Shown here one piece after another: positions 1 through 6,746 of a stretch of DNA of 45,652 bases. The notes under the pieces were generated by a model. It was not told the origin of the DNA and did no database searches. It was given only the letters and a program-made list of their open reading frames with translations. Position numbers and translations under genes: made by a program. Source of the DNA: a virus. Each line of letters starts with the position of its first letter. Positions within the stretch are counted from its first letter, which is position 1. Location of the stretch: positions 1-45,652 of IMG/VR virus record IMGVR_UViG_3300027865_000013. One strand, given 5' to 3'.

Positions 1-11
1 AGTTTGCACCC
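1..11. repeat. Left copy of 11-bp terminal direct repeat
   Basis: The first 11 bases (AGTTTGCACCC) recur at 45641-45651. The next base differs (C here, A at the right edge). The repeat lies upstream of terS in the circularised view, where lambda-type phages carry cos. It could be the cohesive-end or assembly-overlap trace of a circular or concatemeric genome. The short length means chance is not excluded. Confidence 0.5.
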
Positions 12-338
12 CGCCTGTCTGTAAAGGCCGAAAGAACCTATACACCCCTACTATCACATACTTAGCATCGTAATATAAGTTATTAATCTGATTAATCTTT
101 ATTGATTTGTAATAAGCTAATGATACCACCCCTTTAGACAATGAGTGATTGCATGGTATGATATGTGTTAAGTAATTACTATTAATGTGTACTATATATA
201 CAATGATATACTGTGTTAATAGGTTGATATGTGGACATAATAGATGATTAATTACAGCAGGATAGGCAATTGCTTTTAAAGTGGGTGTAATAGATAGCAT
301 ACTACAGCACCATATAGGCACCCCAAACAGATGATGTG
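1..338. other. AT-rich non-coding stretch next to the genome end
   Basis: No open frame with a ribosome binding site is visible on either strand. The stretch is very AT-rich and carries one TGGACA motif (232-237) of the kind clustered at 1071-1410. Together with 45519-45652 it separates the gpZ-like gene from terS by about 470 bp in the circular map. That is a likely position for the packaging site (cos), judged from lambda-like phages with a GpA-family terminase. Confidence 0.4.
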
Positions 339-1004
339 TCATAGCTTCACCTTCTTCAGTTCTTCCTGTAGTGCTACAGTGAACACTGCCTGATGCTTAT
401 CCACTCCAGCTTTAATGACTGGTTCACTGACACTGTCCTTCTCCCACAGCTTACCCAAGCCCGACACACTATGCCTGATGATAGGAAGGTGGGTCTTGCG
501 CTTCCACCCCTTCCTTCTGCCTGATACTTCCTTGGGGACTGCCTTAGAAGACCTTCTGAACACATGAAGTCTTGTCTTCTGAACACCCTTCCCAGCCTTG
601 ACCCTTGCTATGAATGCACCCTTCATATTTTTCGATCTTCCCTTGGAAAGCTTGACCTTCAGCTTTCTTCTTTCAGAAGGAAGTTTATTTTTCTGCTTAT
701 CCGGTCTTTTTGAACCCTGAACAAAGTGAATCATGCTGATAGGGCGTTTATCCACCTTCAGGACACCTTCAAGCTTTTCCAGCTTGCTTCCTTTGACCCT
801 TGATTTTTCTGTGTATTTTTTCTTGAGAGTAGAAAGCTTCATTGCTCTGACTTTTTGAACTTCCTTCAGAAGTGTTCTGTGCATTTCAGTCAAGCCTTTG
901 TTCATTGACTTCCTTGCTGCCCGAACAACTGCTTTTTCATTCTGCTTTGTCAACAGAACTGGGACTTTCTTCAAATCGGATTCAATTGACATAGTCATGG
1001 ACAT
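339..1004 (-). CDS. Minor tail protein Z-like (gpZ family)
   Basis: Encodes a very basic protein of 221 residues. The start at 1004 is chosen because AAAGGGGAAG lies a few bases upstream; a start at 1034 would lack this. The overall pattern matches the phage minor tail protein Z family: a helical N-terminus with an Ala-Arg-rich segment, a central AFIARVKAGK-type strand, then LPIIRHSVSGLG and a C-terminal helix ending in LQEELKKV. In lambda, gpZ helps complete the tail end that joins the head. The gene is unusual in lying far from the other tail genes, across the presumed packaging site from terS, whereas its usual place is between the FII-like and U-like neck genes (here 38164-38487 and 37595-38167). 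The family assignment comes from pattern recognition. Confidence 0.6.
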   Translation of the reverse strand: MSMTMSIESDLKKVPVLLTKQNEKAVVRAARKSMNKGLTEMHRTLLKEVQKVRAMKLSTLKKKYTEKSRVKGSKLEKLEGVLKVDKRPISMIHFVQGSKRPDKQKNKLPSERRKLKVKLSKGRSKNMKGAFIARVKAGKGVQKTRLHVFRRSSKAVPKEVSGRRKGWKRKTHLPIIRHSVSGLGKLWEKDSVSEPVIKAGVDKHQAVFTVALQEELKKVKL

Positions 1005-1070
1005 GCAACTTCCCCTTTCTTTGTGCAATAACATGGAGAATCAAGCAATACAAGGGGTTTCATAAATAAA

Positions 1071-1410
1071 GGACATGGGGACAGGCTTTTTTGAGTTAAA
1101 TTATGTACTTAACCCCCTGGACACGGAATGGACACCAAATGACGCAGCATGTTGTCCACGATATCCCCAGTGAAAACACTCGTTTGCGCCATTCTGGACA
1201 TGGAATCACGAAAAAAGGTGAAAAGTTTTCTGTGGGATTTTCCTTTATTGCCCCTCTCTATATATATTATTAATATACTATATTTTAAGTTATAGAGTTA
1301 TTTTATGATTCTGTGTCCAGATGCTTCCAACCTGGTGGTTTTATTGGGGATTCACCGGACACGAAATTGAAAATTCCATGTCCATTCCTTGTCCATTCTG
1401 TGTCCATTGG
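1071..1410. repeat. Cluster of TGTCCA/TGGACA iterons, partly phased at 11 bp
   Basis: Motif copies start at 1118, 1129 and 1195 (TGGACA orientation) and at 1153, 1314, 1379, 1390 and 1401 (TGTCCA orientation). Near matches occur at 1071 (GGACAT) and 1358 (GGACAC). The pair 1118/1129 and the trio 1379/1390/1401 are spaced exactly 11 bp, one helical turn. The longer unit is about TGTCCATTC plus two variable bases, and the two phased groups face in opposite orientation around the AT-rich core. Such phasing usually reflects a protein binding one face of the helix. Confidence 0.65.
1255..1310. other. AT-rich core inside the motif cluster
   Basis: A run made almost only of A and T (TATATATTATTAATATAC and following) sits between the two motif groups. 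It could be a DNA-unwinding element if the region is an origin. This role is inferred from position and composition only. Confidence 0.35.
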
Positions 1411-1491
1411 TGAAAATGAGGTATATGACCATTATTTATGAATCAACAATGTAACGGCAATGTAACAATATGAGTGTATAGCATTTTATGC

Positions 1492-1520
1492 TTGACAAAT
1501 GAGATATACCATGTTATAGT
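1492..1520 (+). promoter_or_regulatory. Sigma70-type promoter of the early/accessory operon
   Basis: A consensus -35 box TTGACA (1492-1497) is followed by a 17-bp spacer and TATAGT (1515-1520), five of six matches to the -10 consensus. It lies 36 bp upstream of the first gene of the plus-strand operon, which starts at 1557 behind AAAGGGGAA. Confidence 0.8.
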
Positions 1521-1556
1521 TAAAGGACAATAAGCAATGAACAAAGGGGAAATCAA

Positions 1557-2048
1557 ATGAAAGCAATAAGAATGAATTTGAAACAGGTCATGAAAGACAT
1601 TGGTGAAGACTACATGAAATTAATAAGGGAAGGTCAGGCACCCTCAGAAATAGCAAATTCAAGCATGTATTACAAATGTGATGTGTGTGGTGGATGGTTC
1701 TATACTGATGCAATTGAAGTCACCAGTGGTCAATGTGGGTCTGATGTCTGCATTAATTGTGTAAATGATGTTAAGAAGCAGAAAAATCAATCTGTAATGG
1801 ATGCAATTGAATTTTTGAACCCTAAAGTAAAAGTAAGCAAATGGATTCTAACAGGTGTTGAGAAGTCCAGAAGGGAAAAGTGGGCATTGATCTTTAATAC
1901 AGAGGCTGAAGCAATGCACAGAAGGCAGGAGATAGCAAAGGAAGAAGTCACTGAAGATGGTGTTGACTATGAAAATGCAGACAGATTTGCTGATAGGCTT
2001 GATGAAGTTGAAGGTGAAATGGACATCATAGAAACTGTAAATTATTAG
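1557..2048 (+). CDS. Hypothetical protein with zinc-binding Cys motifs
   Basis: First gene of the accessory operon, 163 residues, start supported by AAAGGGGAA about 7 bp upstream. Residues 41-44 form CDVC, and a second Cys cluster follows at about 60-69 (CGSDVCINC), a layout typical of a small treble-clef or zinc-ribbon fold. The C-terminal third is acidic (FADRLDEVEGEMD). No specific family was recognised. As the first product from a strong early promoter it may act on host functions or phage regulation; this is inference from position. Confidence 0.8.
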   Translation: MKAIRMNLKQVMKDIGEDYMKLIREGQAPSEIANSSMYYKCDVCGGWFYTDAIEVTSGQCGSDVCINCVNDVKKQKNQSVMDAIEFLNPKVKVSKWILTGVEKSRREKWALIFNTEAEAMHRRQEIAKEEVTEDGVDYENADRFADRLDEVEGEMDIIETVNY

Positions 2049-2065
2049 ACATATTGGGGGTTCTG

Positions 2066-2266
2066 ATGCTTGAAGAAATGATGGAAAAAAAATTAAATCT
2101 TTGGTATGCAAACTCTACTGCAATCAGGGATATATTTGAACTTGATTTTGAAAGTGCAAATTCACTGCACCCTGTCCTTGAAACTAAGGAACTTTATGAA
2201 AAAGTTCATCAATTCATTATCCTGAACCCCTCAGTGCTTGAAAAATTCGAATGTGCTTATAATTAG
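2066..2266 (+). CDS. Small hypothetical protein
   Basis: A 66-residue, mostly helical, acidic protein with no recognised motif. The ATG at 2066 follows GGGGG at 2056-2060; an upstream TTG at 2054 would start before this site and is disfavoured. It lies 17 bp after the preceding gene, in the same operon. Confidence 0.65.
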   Translation: MLEEMMEKKLNLWYANSTAIRDIFELDFESANSLHPVLETKELYEKVHQFIILNPSVLEKFECAYN

Positions 2267-2290
2267 ACCTAGACAGAGCGAATTCTATAA

Positions 2291-2339
2291 TGTATTCTAA
2301 TCTAATTTGCTTTTTTTTATGGGAAAGGTGGTTTTTATG
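2291..2339 (+). repeat. Gene leader repeat, copy 1
   Basis: This stretch (TGTAT, then CTAATTTGC, an oligo-T run, AAAGGTGG and ATG) is repeated almost unchanged at 2745-2790 in front of the next gene. It covers the 5' leader, the ribosome binding site and the start codon. A perfect -10-like TATAAT lies at 2286-2291, but no good -35 box precedes it. Confidence 0.6.
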
Positions 2340-2744
2340 CAGGTTTACATCACCATGCCTAATGGGTTTACCGCAACCATCACAACTGCTGATGCTCTGA
2401 AGGTTTGTTTTGATCAGCAGACAAGAAAAAGAATCCCTGCAAGCGCAGCAGCTGAAATTTATCATTATGCCTGTAGTGTGAAAAGGAACAGGGAAAGGAA
2501 ACCCCTGAAAAGATATCCTGTTCCCCACTTTGAATTCAGGTCTGTCCCAACACCTACTGCAATAGGTGGAAAACCTTTGTTACAAATATTCAATAATCAA
2601 GCATATAGATATTTTGAAATAGTTGAAATCAAAAAGACCAGAATCAGAATCGAAATGGACTTTCCTTCAGGAATTATTGGGACTTGGATTCCTGCAATCA
2701 ATTATAATGGTGAAGATTATTTTCTTTCACCCTATATCAAATAG
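2337..2744 (+). CDS. Hypothetical protein
   Basis: A 135-residue basic protein with no recognised family. The start at 2337 follows AAAGGTGG; an upstream ATG at about 2319 lies before this site. The N-terminal half is rich in Arg/Lys and the C-terminal half is predicted beta-rich. It shares its leader sequence with the next gene. Confidence 0.7.
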   Translation: MQVYITMPNGFTATITTADALKVCFDQQTRKRIPASAAAEIYHYACSVKRNRERKPLKRYPVPHFEFRSVPTPTAIGGKPLLQIFNNQAYRYFEIVEIKKTRIRIEMDFPSGIIGTWIPAINYNGEDYFLSPYIK

Positions 2745-2790
2745 TGTATCCCAATCTAATTTGCTTTTTTATAGAAAGGGTGGTTTTATG
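2745..2790 (+). repeat. Gene leader repeat, copy 2
   Basis: Second copy of the leader at 2291-2339: the shared part includes AATCTAATTTGCTTTTTT, then an A/G-rich ribosome binding site and GGTTTTATG. The copies sit directly before two neighbouring genes, so this looks like duplicated translational control or the scar of a gene insertion. Confidence 0.6.
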
Positions 2791-3396
2791 CCTAAATTAA
2801 ACACCGCACCAGACAACATTTTCACATGCTTCACTTGTAACAGGGAGTATGAAGGAATTCCCCACAACTGGACAAACAATTGGAAACCTGAACCCATGTG
2901 CAGCAACTGCATCTATGATGAATATTCGACTAAATACCCACCCCACCCTTATTCAATAAAGAACATCAAAACCTTCACTGGAATGGAAGGAACTGGGTTC
3001 AATGCTACTCTTTACCGTGAAAAGAAAAGGATTGCATTCCTGATTGATGATGCTTCAGGTGGTGATGTGCAGATTCAGTGGGTGGACACAGTCAAAAATA
3101 ATTCAGAAGCTGTAGCACTAGAACAATTTATTGCAGGACTTCCAATGAGAATGTTTAATGAAACACCTTTGAACATTGACCCGCAATGGTTTGTTTCTGA
3201 TCTTGTTAATGACTCTATAAATACAAAATGGCTGAAAAAACACTGCAAGACCAAAACAATATATAGGCTGAAAGGTGACAGTGCTGGTGAATTCAGAACA
3301 ATCAAGGGAGTATTCACCCCTGATGTCAAAATATACATTCTAAGGAAGTATAATGAACAACTTGAAGAAATTGTGAATGAAAGGTGGATGTCATGA
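2788..3396 (+). CDS. Hypothetical protein with N-terminal zinc-finger Cys pairs
   Basis: A 202-residue protein started at 2788 behind AAAGGGTGG. It carries CFTC at about residues 14-17 and CSNC at about 37-40, a likely zinc-ribbon, followed by an alpha/beta region without a recognised family. Its stop overlaps the next start (ATGA), which suggests translational coupling. Confidence 0.75.
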   Translation: MPKLNTAPDNIFTCFTCNREYEGIPHNWTNNWKPEPMCSNCIYDEYSTKYPPHPYSIKNIKTFTGMEGTGFNATLYREKKRIAFLIDDASGGDVQIQWVDTVKNNSEAVALEQFIAGLPMRMFNETPLNIDPQWFVSDLVNDSINTKWLKKHCKTKTIYRLKGDSAGEFRTIKGVFTPDVKIYILRKYNEQLEEIVNERWMS

Positions 3397-3689
3397 AATA
3401 TCTAGTGTCATACGTTGATGTAAACTCTGGAAAGTCAACTGAACATATTTTTCCCACACAGCTATCAGCAAAGAAAAAGATTGTAGACATGAAAAAAATT
3501 AGCGGGTCATTTTACAATTTCAACATCAGGAAACTGTATGAAGGGGAACTGATGAACCCCGCAGTTGAAATGCACTGTCCTTGCTGTTGGCATGGTTTCT
3601 ACATCCAAGCAACAGACCTGAAGAAGATCAATGACTGTGGGCATTGTGGTGCCCTGGTCAAGTGGAATGAAAAGGATAATAAAATCTAA
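3393..3689 (+). CDS. Small protein with C-terminal zinc ribbon
   Basis: A 98-residue protein whose ATG overlaps the preceding TGA; AAGGTGG at 3381-3387 serves as ribosome binding site. The C-terminal third has CPCC and CGHC about 21 residues apart, the typical spacing of a zinc ribbon. The N-terminal part is basic and probably alpha/beta. Function unknown. Confidence 0.75.
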   Translation: MKYLVSYVDVNSGKSTEHIFPTQLSAKKKIVDMKKISGSFYNFNIRKLYEGELMNPAVEMHCPCCWHGFYIQATDLKKINDCGHCGALVKWNEKDNKI

Positions 3690-3698
3690 AATTCCCCG

Positions 3699-3727
3699 TT
3701 GACAGAATGTTTTTTCTAGTGTATATC
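3699..3727 (+). promoter_or_regulatory. Promoter upstream of the methyltransferase gene
   Basis: TTGACA (3699-3704), a 17-bp spacer and TATATC (3722-3727) lie in a 76-bp gap and precede the methyltransferase start by about 40 bp. The -35 box is consensus and the -10 box matches at four of six positions. This would allow the methyltransferase to be expressed apart from the genes upstream. Confidence 0.6.
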
Positions 3728-3765
3728 ATTTTTTGATAATCAAACCTGTGGAAAAGGTGGTTTCA

Positions 3766-4797
3766 ATGAATGTTCTAAGTCTGTTTGACGGGATTTCCTG
3801 TGGGATGCTTGCACTGAATCAAGTAGGGTTCCATTTTGACTACTATGCTGATAATTTTTACTATGCTTCTGAAATTGATAAATTTGCAGAACAGGTCAGC
3901 AGGAAAAATTTCAAACAAATCATCAGACTAGGCAATGTCAAGAATCACAAAGACTGGGATTTGAATAATATTGATTTGTTAATGGGTGGTTCACCATGTC
4001 AAGGCTTTTCCATTGCTGGGAAGGGACTGAACTTTGAAGACCCAAGGTCACAGCTGTTCTTTGACTTTCTCCATTGTTTGGAAGACAGGAAGCCCACCTG
4101 GTTCCTGTTCGAAAATGTCATGATGAAGAAAACTATTGAAGCAGAAATCACAAAATTGCTGGGTGTTGAACCTATTACAATAAATTCATCACTACTGACA
4201 GCGCAGCACCGAAAAAGACTGTACTGGACAAACATTCCAAATATTACACAGCCCGAAGATAAAAATATTTTGTTAGGTGACATCATCCTGCAAGATGGAC
4301 TTCCTGTGACATACACCGAAAGAAGAACTGAAGAAGCAAAGCGAATCAGAAAGGAATATAAAAAACGTACAGGAAAGGATTTCTGTCCTAGACGAGCAAA
4401 GGAAATGATTCCCAGAACCGATGAAAAAACCGGATGCATCACAGCATCACTTTCAAAGGAACACCTGCTTCTTTCAGACAAAGCAATGAAATACATGGAT
4501 AGATGCACAAAGGATGGAAGGAACCACTGGGACTTTCAGCATCATTCCGATGTGCTTGATGGAAAATCAAGGGCAATAGTTGCAAATTTCTTCAAAGGTG
4601 TCCCCTATAGTGTCCTGAAGGACTGGGACTGTATCAGATATTTCCACCCTGTTGAATGTGAAAGACTTCAGGGAATCCCTGACAATTACACTGAAGGCAT
4701 CAGCAAAACACAAAGATATAAAGCGATAGGAAACGGTTGGACTGTCCCTGTCATTGCACACATACTTTCACACATTCCTTCAAAGGGGGGAAAATGA
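3766..4797 (+). CDS. DNA (cytosine-5-)-methyltransferase
   Basis: A 343-residue enzyme that should transfer a methyl group from S-adenosylmethionine to C5 of cytosine in DNA. Visible motifs are motif I SLFDGISCG (residues 5-13), motif IV GGSPCQGFS with catalytic Cys78, motif VI ENV (116-118), motif VIII QHRKRLYW (147-154), motif IX with HPVECERLQG, and motif X KAIGNGW near the C-terminus. The variable target-recognition part lies between motifs VIII and IX. No restriction endonuclease is adjacent, so it is an orphan enzyme, probably protecting phage DNA from host restriction or marking it. Its start follows AAAAGGTGG. It has its own promoter and ends in an ATGA overlap with the next gene. The target sequence cannot be read from the protein. 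Confidence 0.95.
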   Translation: MNVLSLFDGISCGMLALNQVGFHFDYYADNFYYASEIDKFAEQVSRKNFKQIIRLGNVKNHKDWDLNNIDLLMGGSPCQGFSIAGKGLNFEDPRSQLFFDFLHCLEDRKPTWFLFENVMMKKTIEAEITKLLGVEPITINSSLLTAQHRKRLYWTNIPNITQPEDKNILLGDIILQDGLPVTYTERRTEEAKRIRKEYKKRTGKDFCPRRAKEMIPRTDEKTGCITASLSKEHLLLSDKAMKYMDRCTKDGRNHWDFQHHSDVLDGKSRAIVANFFKGVPYSVLKDWDCIRYFHPVECERLQGIPDNYTEGISKTQRYKAIGNGWTVPVIAHILSHIPSKGGK

Positions 4798-4919
4798 AGA
4801 AAGAAATTGTGAAATGTTTCCACTGTAAACACAAATATGATGTTCAGTATCACTATTGGAGATGTCCAACTTGTGGGACTTGTTACGGAGACAGTGAACC
4901 ACCGAAAGGACTGTACTAA
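4794..4919 (+). CDS. 41-residue zinc-ribbon peptide
   Basis: A tiny protein starting inside the stop of the methyltransferase gene (ATGA) behind AAAGGGGGG. It has CFHC and CPTC pairs about 14 residues apart, a minimal zinc ribbon. Coupling to the methyltransferase suggests co-expression; a joint function is unproven. Confidence 0.65.
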   Translation: MKKEIVKCFHCKHKYDVQYHYWRCPTCGTCYGDSEPPKGLY

Positions 4920-5101
4920 TGAAAAGTTATACATTTACATACACCCTATCAGACGGCTTCCACACATGCGGTCCCTTTGAAATTAAAAAAGGGACTATTA
5001 CTAAAAGTCATGGCTCTATGTTTTGGATTAGGGGTTCTTTGTGTGAATTACAGGCAATTCATAGAAATAACAGTGGGGAACAGTGGGAATTCACCTATTG
5101 A
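4919..5101 (+). CDS. Small hypothetical protein
   Basis: A 60-residue, beta-rich protein whose ATG overlaps the preceding stop (TAATG), with GAAAGGA upstream. It has two Cys residues but no recognised motif. Confidence 0.6.
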   Translation: MKSYTFTYTLSDGFHTCGPFEIKKGTITKSHGSMFWIRGSLCELQAIHRNNSGEQWEFTY

Positions 5102-5112
5102 AAGGAATCCTG

Positions 5113-5313
5113 ATGAACATCAAACAGGAAGCTAAAAAGTGGAAAGATGGAAAAACAATTGTGAAGAAGCAGTTCAACACTCGACTGTCCCCAGCTACAA
5201 TTCAAGCTTTGAAGGAACTACAGCACCACTTGGGACTTAACCAAGCAGACACAGTTGAATTCTGTATTCAGAACAGTCTGCAACATGTCAAATCTGAAAA
5301 AGGGGAATCATGA
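5113..5313 (+). CDS. Ribbon-helix-helix (CopG/Arc-like) protein
   Basis: A 66-residue protein started at 5113 behind AAAGGA. Residues about 20-55 read as a beta strand (KQFNTRLS) followed by two helices (PATIQALKELQHHLG and QADTVEFCIQNSL), the classic ribbon-helix-helix layout of small dimeric DNA-binding proteins. It may autoregulate the operon or control another phage promoter. It overlaps the next gene by ATGA. No toxin partner is obvious nearby. Confidence 0.6.
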   Translation: MNIKQEAKKWKDGKTIVKKQFNTRLSPATIQALKELQHHLGLNQADTVEFCIQNSLQHVKSEKGES

Positions 5314-5786
5314 AGAAACCAACCCACCCAATCAATCTACTGGACGCTGAAAAAATACTTGAAGCAGGTGCAGACTATGTGCAGACAATTCATGGTGAAA
5401 ATCCACCACCAAAGATCAGGCATGACGTTGACCTGATGCATTTTCAAACTTTGATTTATAGGGAAAAAATCAATCAACTGATTGAAAAGAGCAACACTCA
5501 GACTGATGTGATTGTTAAACTGTTGGAAGCTTTACAACATAAAAGCATCACTTCTAATAATGAGAAAATCGCAATTGATGACATCATCGGAGACTTAACA
5601 GGCAGGGTGTCCAATTATTTTGAACCTGAAAAGGCAGACCCAAATCAAGGGGTTTTTTCTTTCGGCGCAGTCCCTGACAATAAACCCAATGAATTTGGAT
5701 TGTACCAATGCCCTTATGACATAAAAAGGCACTGCTCTGAATTTGGGAAATGTGGTGTATGTGAGACAAAGAAAGGGAAAGACTGA
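5310..5786 (+). CDS. Hypothetical protein with C-terminal Cys cluster
   Basis: A 158-residue protein, start coupled to the preceding gene by an ATGA overlap. The first 100 residues look helical and the end carries four Cys (CPYDIKRHC, then CGVC), a possible metal site. Not recognised. Confidence 0.7.
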   Translation: MKKPTHPINLLDAEKILEAGADYVQTIHGENPPPKIRHDVDLMHFQTLIYREKINQLIEKSNTQTDVIVKLLEALQHKSITSNNEKIAIDDIIGDLTGRVSNYFEPEKADPNQGVFSFGAVPDNKPNEFGLYQCPYDIKRHCSEFGKCGVCETKKGKD

Positions 5787-5790
5787 AATC

Positions 5791-6015
5791 ATGGGATATG
5801 TAAAAAGATTCTGTAAAAACAAACATTCTGACTGCAAAGCACTGCACCGCCTTGGAAAAAATAGATGGAAGTGTGATCTGGGATATATTATCACGCTGGG
5901 TGCTAAGTATGGAATTAGGACAGCCCCTATTTATTACCCAAAACCAGTTGTTCCTTGTCCAAAGCCCCTGACCTACAAAGATTATCTTTCTAAAAGTAAA
6001 GAGACACAGACCTGA
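5791..6015 (+). CDS. Small Cys-containing hypothetical protein
   Basis: Last gene of the operon, 74 residues. The ATG at 5791 follows GGGAAAG at 5775-5781; an earlier start at 5743 would overlap the preceding gene. Four Cys are present, three of them in the first 35 residues, in a basic context, followed by a Pro-rich tail. No family recognised. Confidence 0.55.
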   Translation: MGYVKRFCKNKHSDCKALHRLGKNRWKCDLGYIITLGAKYGIRTAPIYYPKPVVPCPKPLTYKDYLSKSKETQT

Positions 6016-6053
6016 ACCCCATCCCCAGCTTTACAGACCCAATCTCAAGGCAT

Positions 6054-6088
6054 AAAAAAAGGCTGAAGACTCATAATCTTCAACCTTT
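6054..6088. terminator. Bidirectional terminator between convergent operons
   Basis: The arms GGCTGAAGA (6061-6069) and TCTTCAACC (6077-6085) pair with one mismatch around a 7-base loop. On the minus strand the hairpin is followed by seven T residues, a strong rho-independent terminator for the gene at 6117. On the plus strand the T run is short, so termination of the accessory operon is weaker. Confidence 0.8.
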
Positions 6089-6116
6089 ATATATTCCAAA
6101 CCTAGTAATAATCCAA

Positions 6117-6701
6117 TTAAGGATTTGTTACTGTGAAAGGTACTGTGATCAGAACATGCCCTTTATGTCTGTAAACAACTTCCTGGTAAGGGTCAGCAGC
6201 TTCATTCCCACACTGTGCTTTGTATTGTTTAGCGCTGAAACTTCCACCACCACCTGAAGAAGACATCAAGATTTTTCCAGTGGCATAATTTGTCGGACTG
6301 ACTTTGTAAATTATCAGACTTTTATCAGCTTCAAAATAAAGCCCTTCTTCACCTTCAGTTGCAACAGGTCTTAAAACAATGGAAGCAACCCCTGTAAAAC
6401 TTTGACCCGCGCCTGGGACTTGCTGAACAACATCAACAGAAAAACCAGCACTGTCTATCAGTTCAAGCTTCCAGTTTCCATTTCCGCTTCTGTTGGTGTA
6501 TGTGGTGTCAGTTGTAGCACATGCCATGTCAAAAAGAGCATCAGACTGTGAAGACCTGATTTCTTTTGTCTCAAAAAGACCGAAATCTTCCTGAACCATC
6601 TGTGAACCCAAACTTGTGACTGTAGGTGCAGCACTGACTGTCACCGAAAACAGAACCATTGTCAAAAAAACCGAAATCATAAGAAAACTGAAACGCTTCA
6701 T
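6117..6701 (-). CDS. Secreted/periplasmic protein of unknown function
   Basis: A 194-residue protein with a clear Sec signal peptide: a basic start (MKRF), a hydrophobic core to about residue 21 and a VSAAP-type cleavage site near 24. The mature part is beta-rich with two Cys (in MACATTD and AQCGNE) that could form a disulfide, and has a Gly-rich GGGGS segment. AGGGGG lies a few bases before the ATG and a strong terminator follows the stop. Phage genes of this kind at operon ends may alter the host envelope or block superinfection, but nothing in the sequence identifies its role. Confidence 0.8.
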   Translation of the reverse strand: MKRFSFLMISVFLTMVLFSVTVSAAPTVTSLGSQMVQEDFGLFETKEIRSSQSDALFDMACATTDTTYTNRSGNGNWKLELIDSAGFSVDVVQQVPGAGQSFTGVASIVLRPVATEGEEGLYFEADKSLIIYKVSPTNYATGKILMSSSGGGGSFSAKQYKAQCGNEAADPYQEVVYRHKGHVLITVPFTVTNP

Positions 6702-6746
6702 AGTGTACCCCCTGTTATTTGATAATTAGAATTAACTATTCAAGAA

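Larger units (their letters stand above)
1005..1556. other. Non-coding control region, candidate replication origin
   Basis: No gene is seen in these 552 bases between two divergent genes. They contain about ten TGTCCA/TGGACA-type motifs (1071-1410), an AT-rich core at about 1255-1310, and a sigma70-type promoter at 1492-1520. The combination of iterated motifs flanking an easily melted core resembles iteron origins, but an operator array for a regulator is also possible. Confidence 0.5.

Noticed and set aside
374-586. Minus-strand 70-codon open frame inside the gpZ-like gene
   Set aside because: It is an out-of-frame shadow without a start signal, while the longer frame has a strong ribosome binding site and family pattern.
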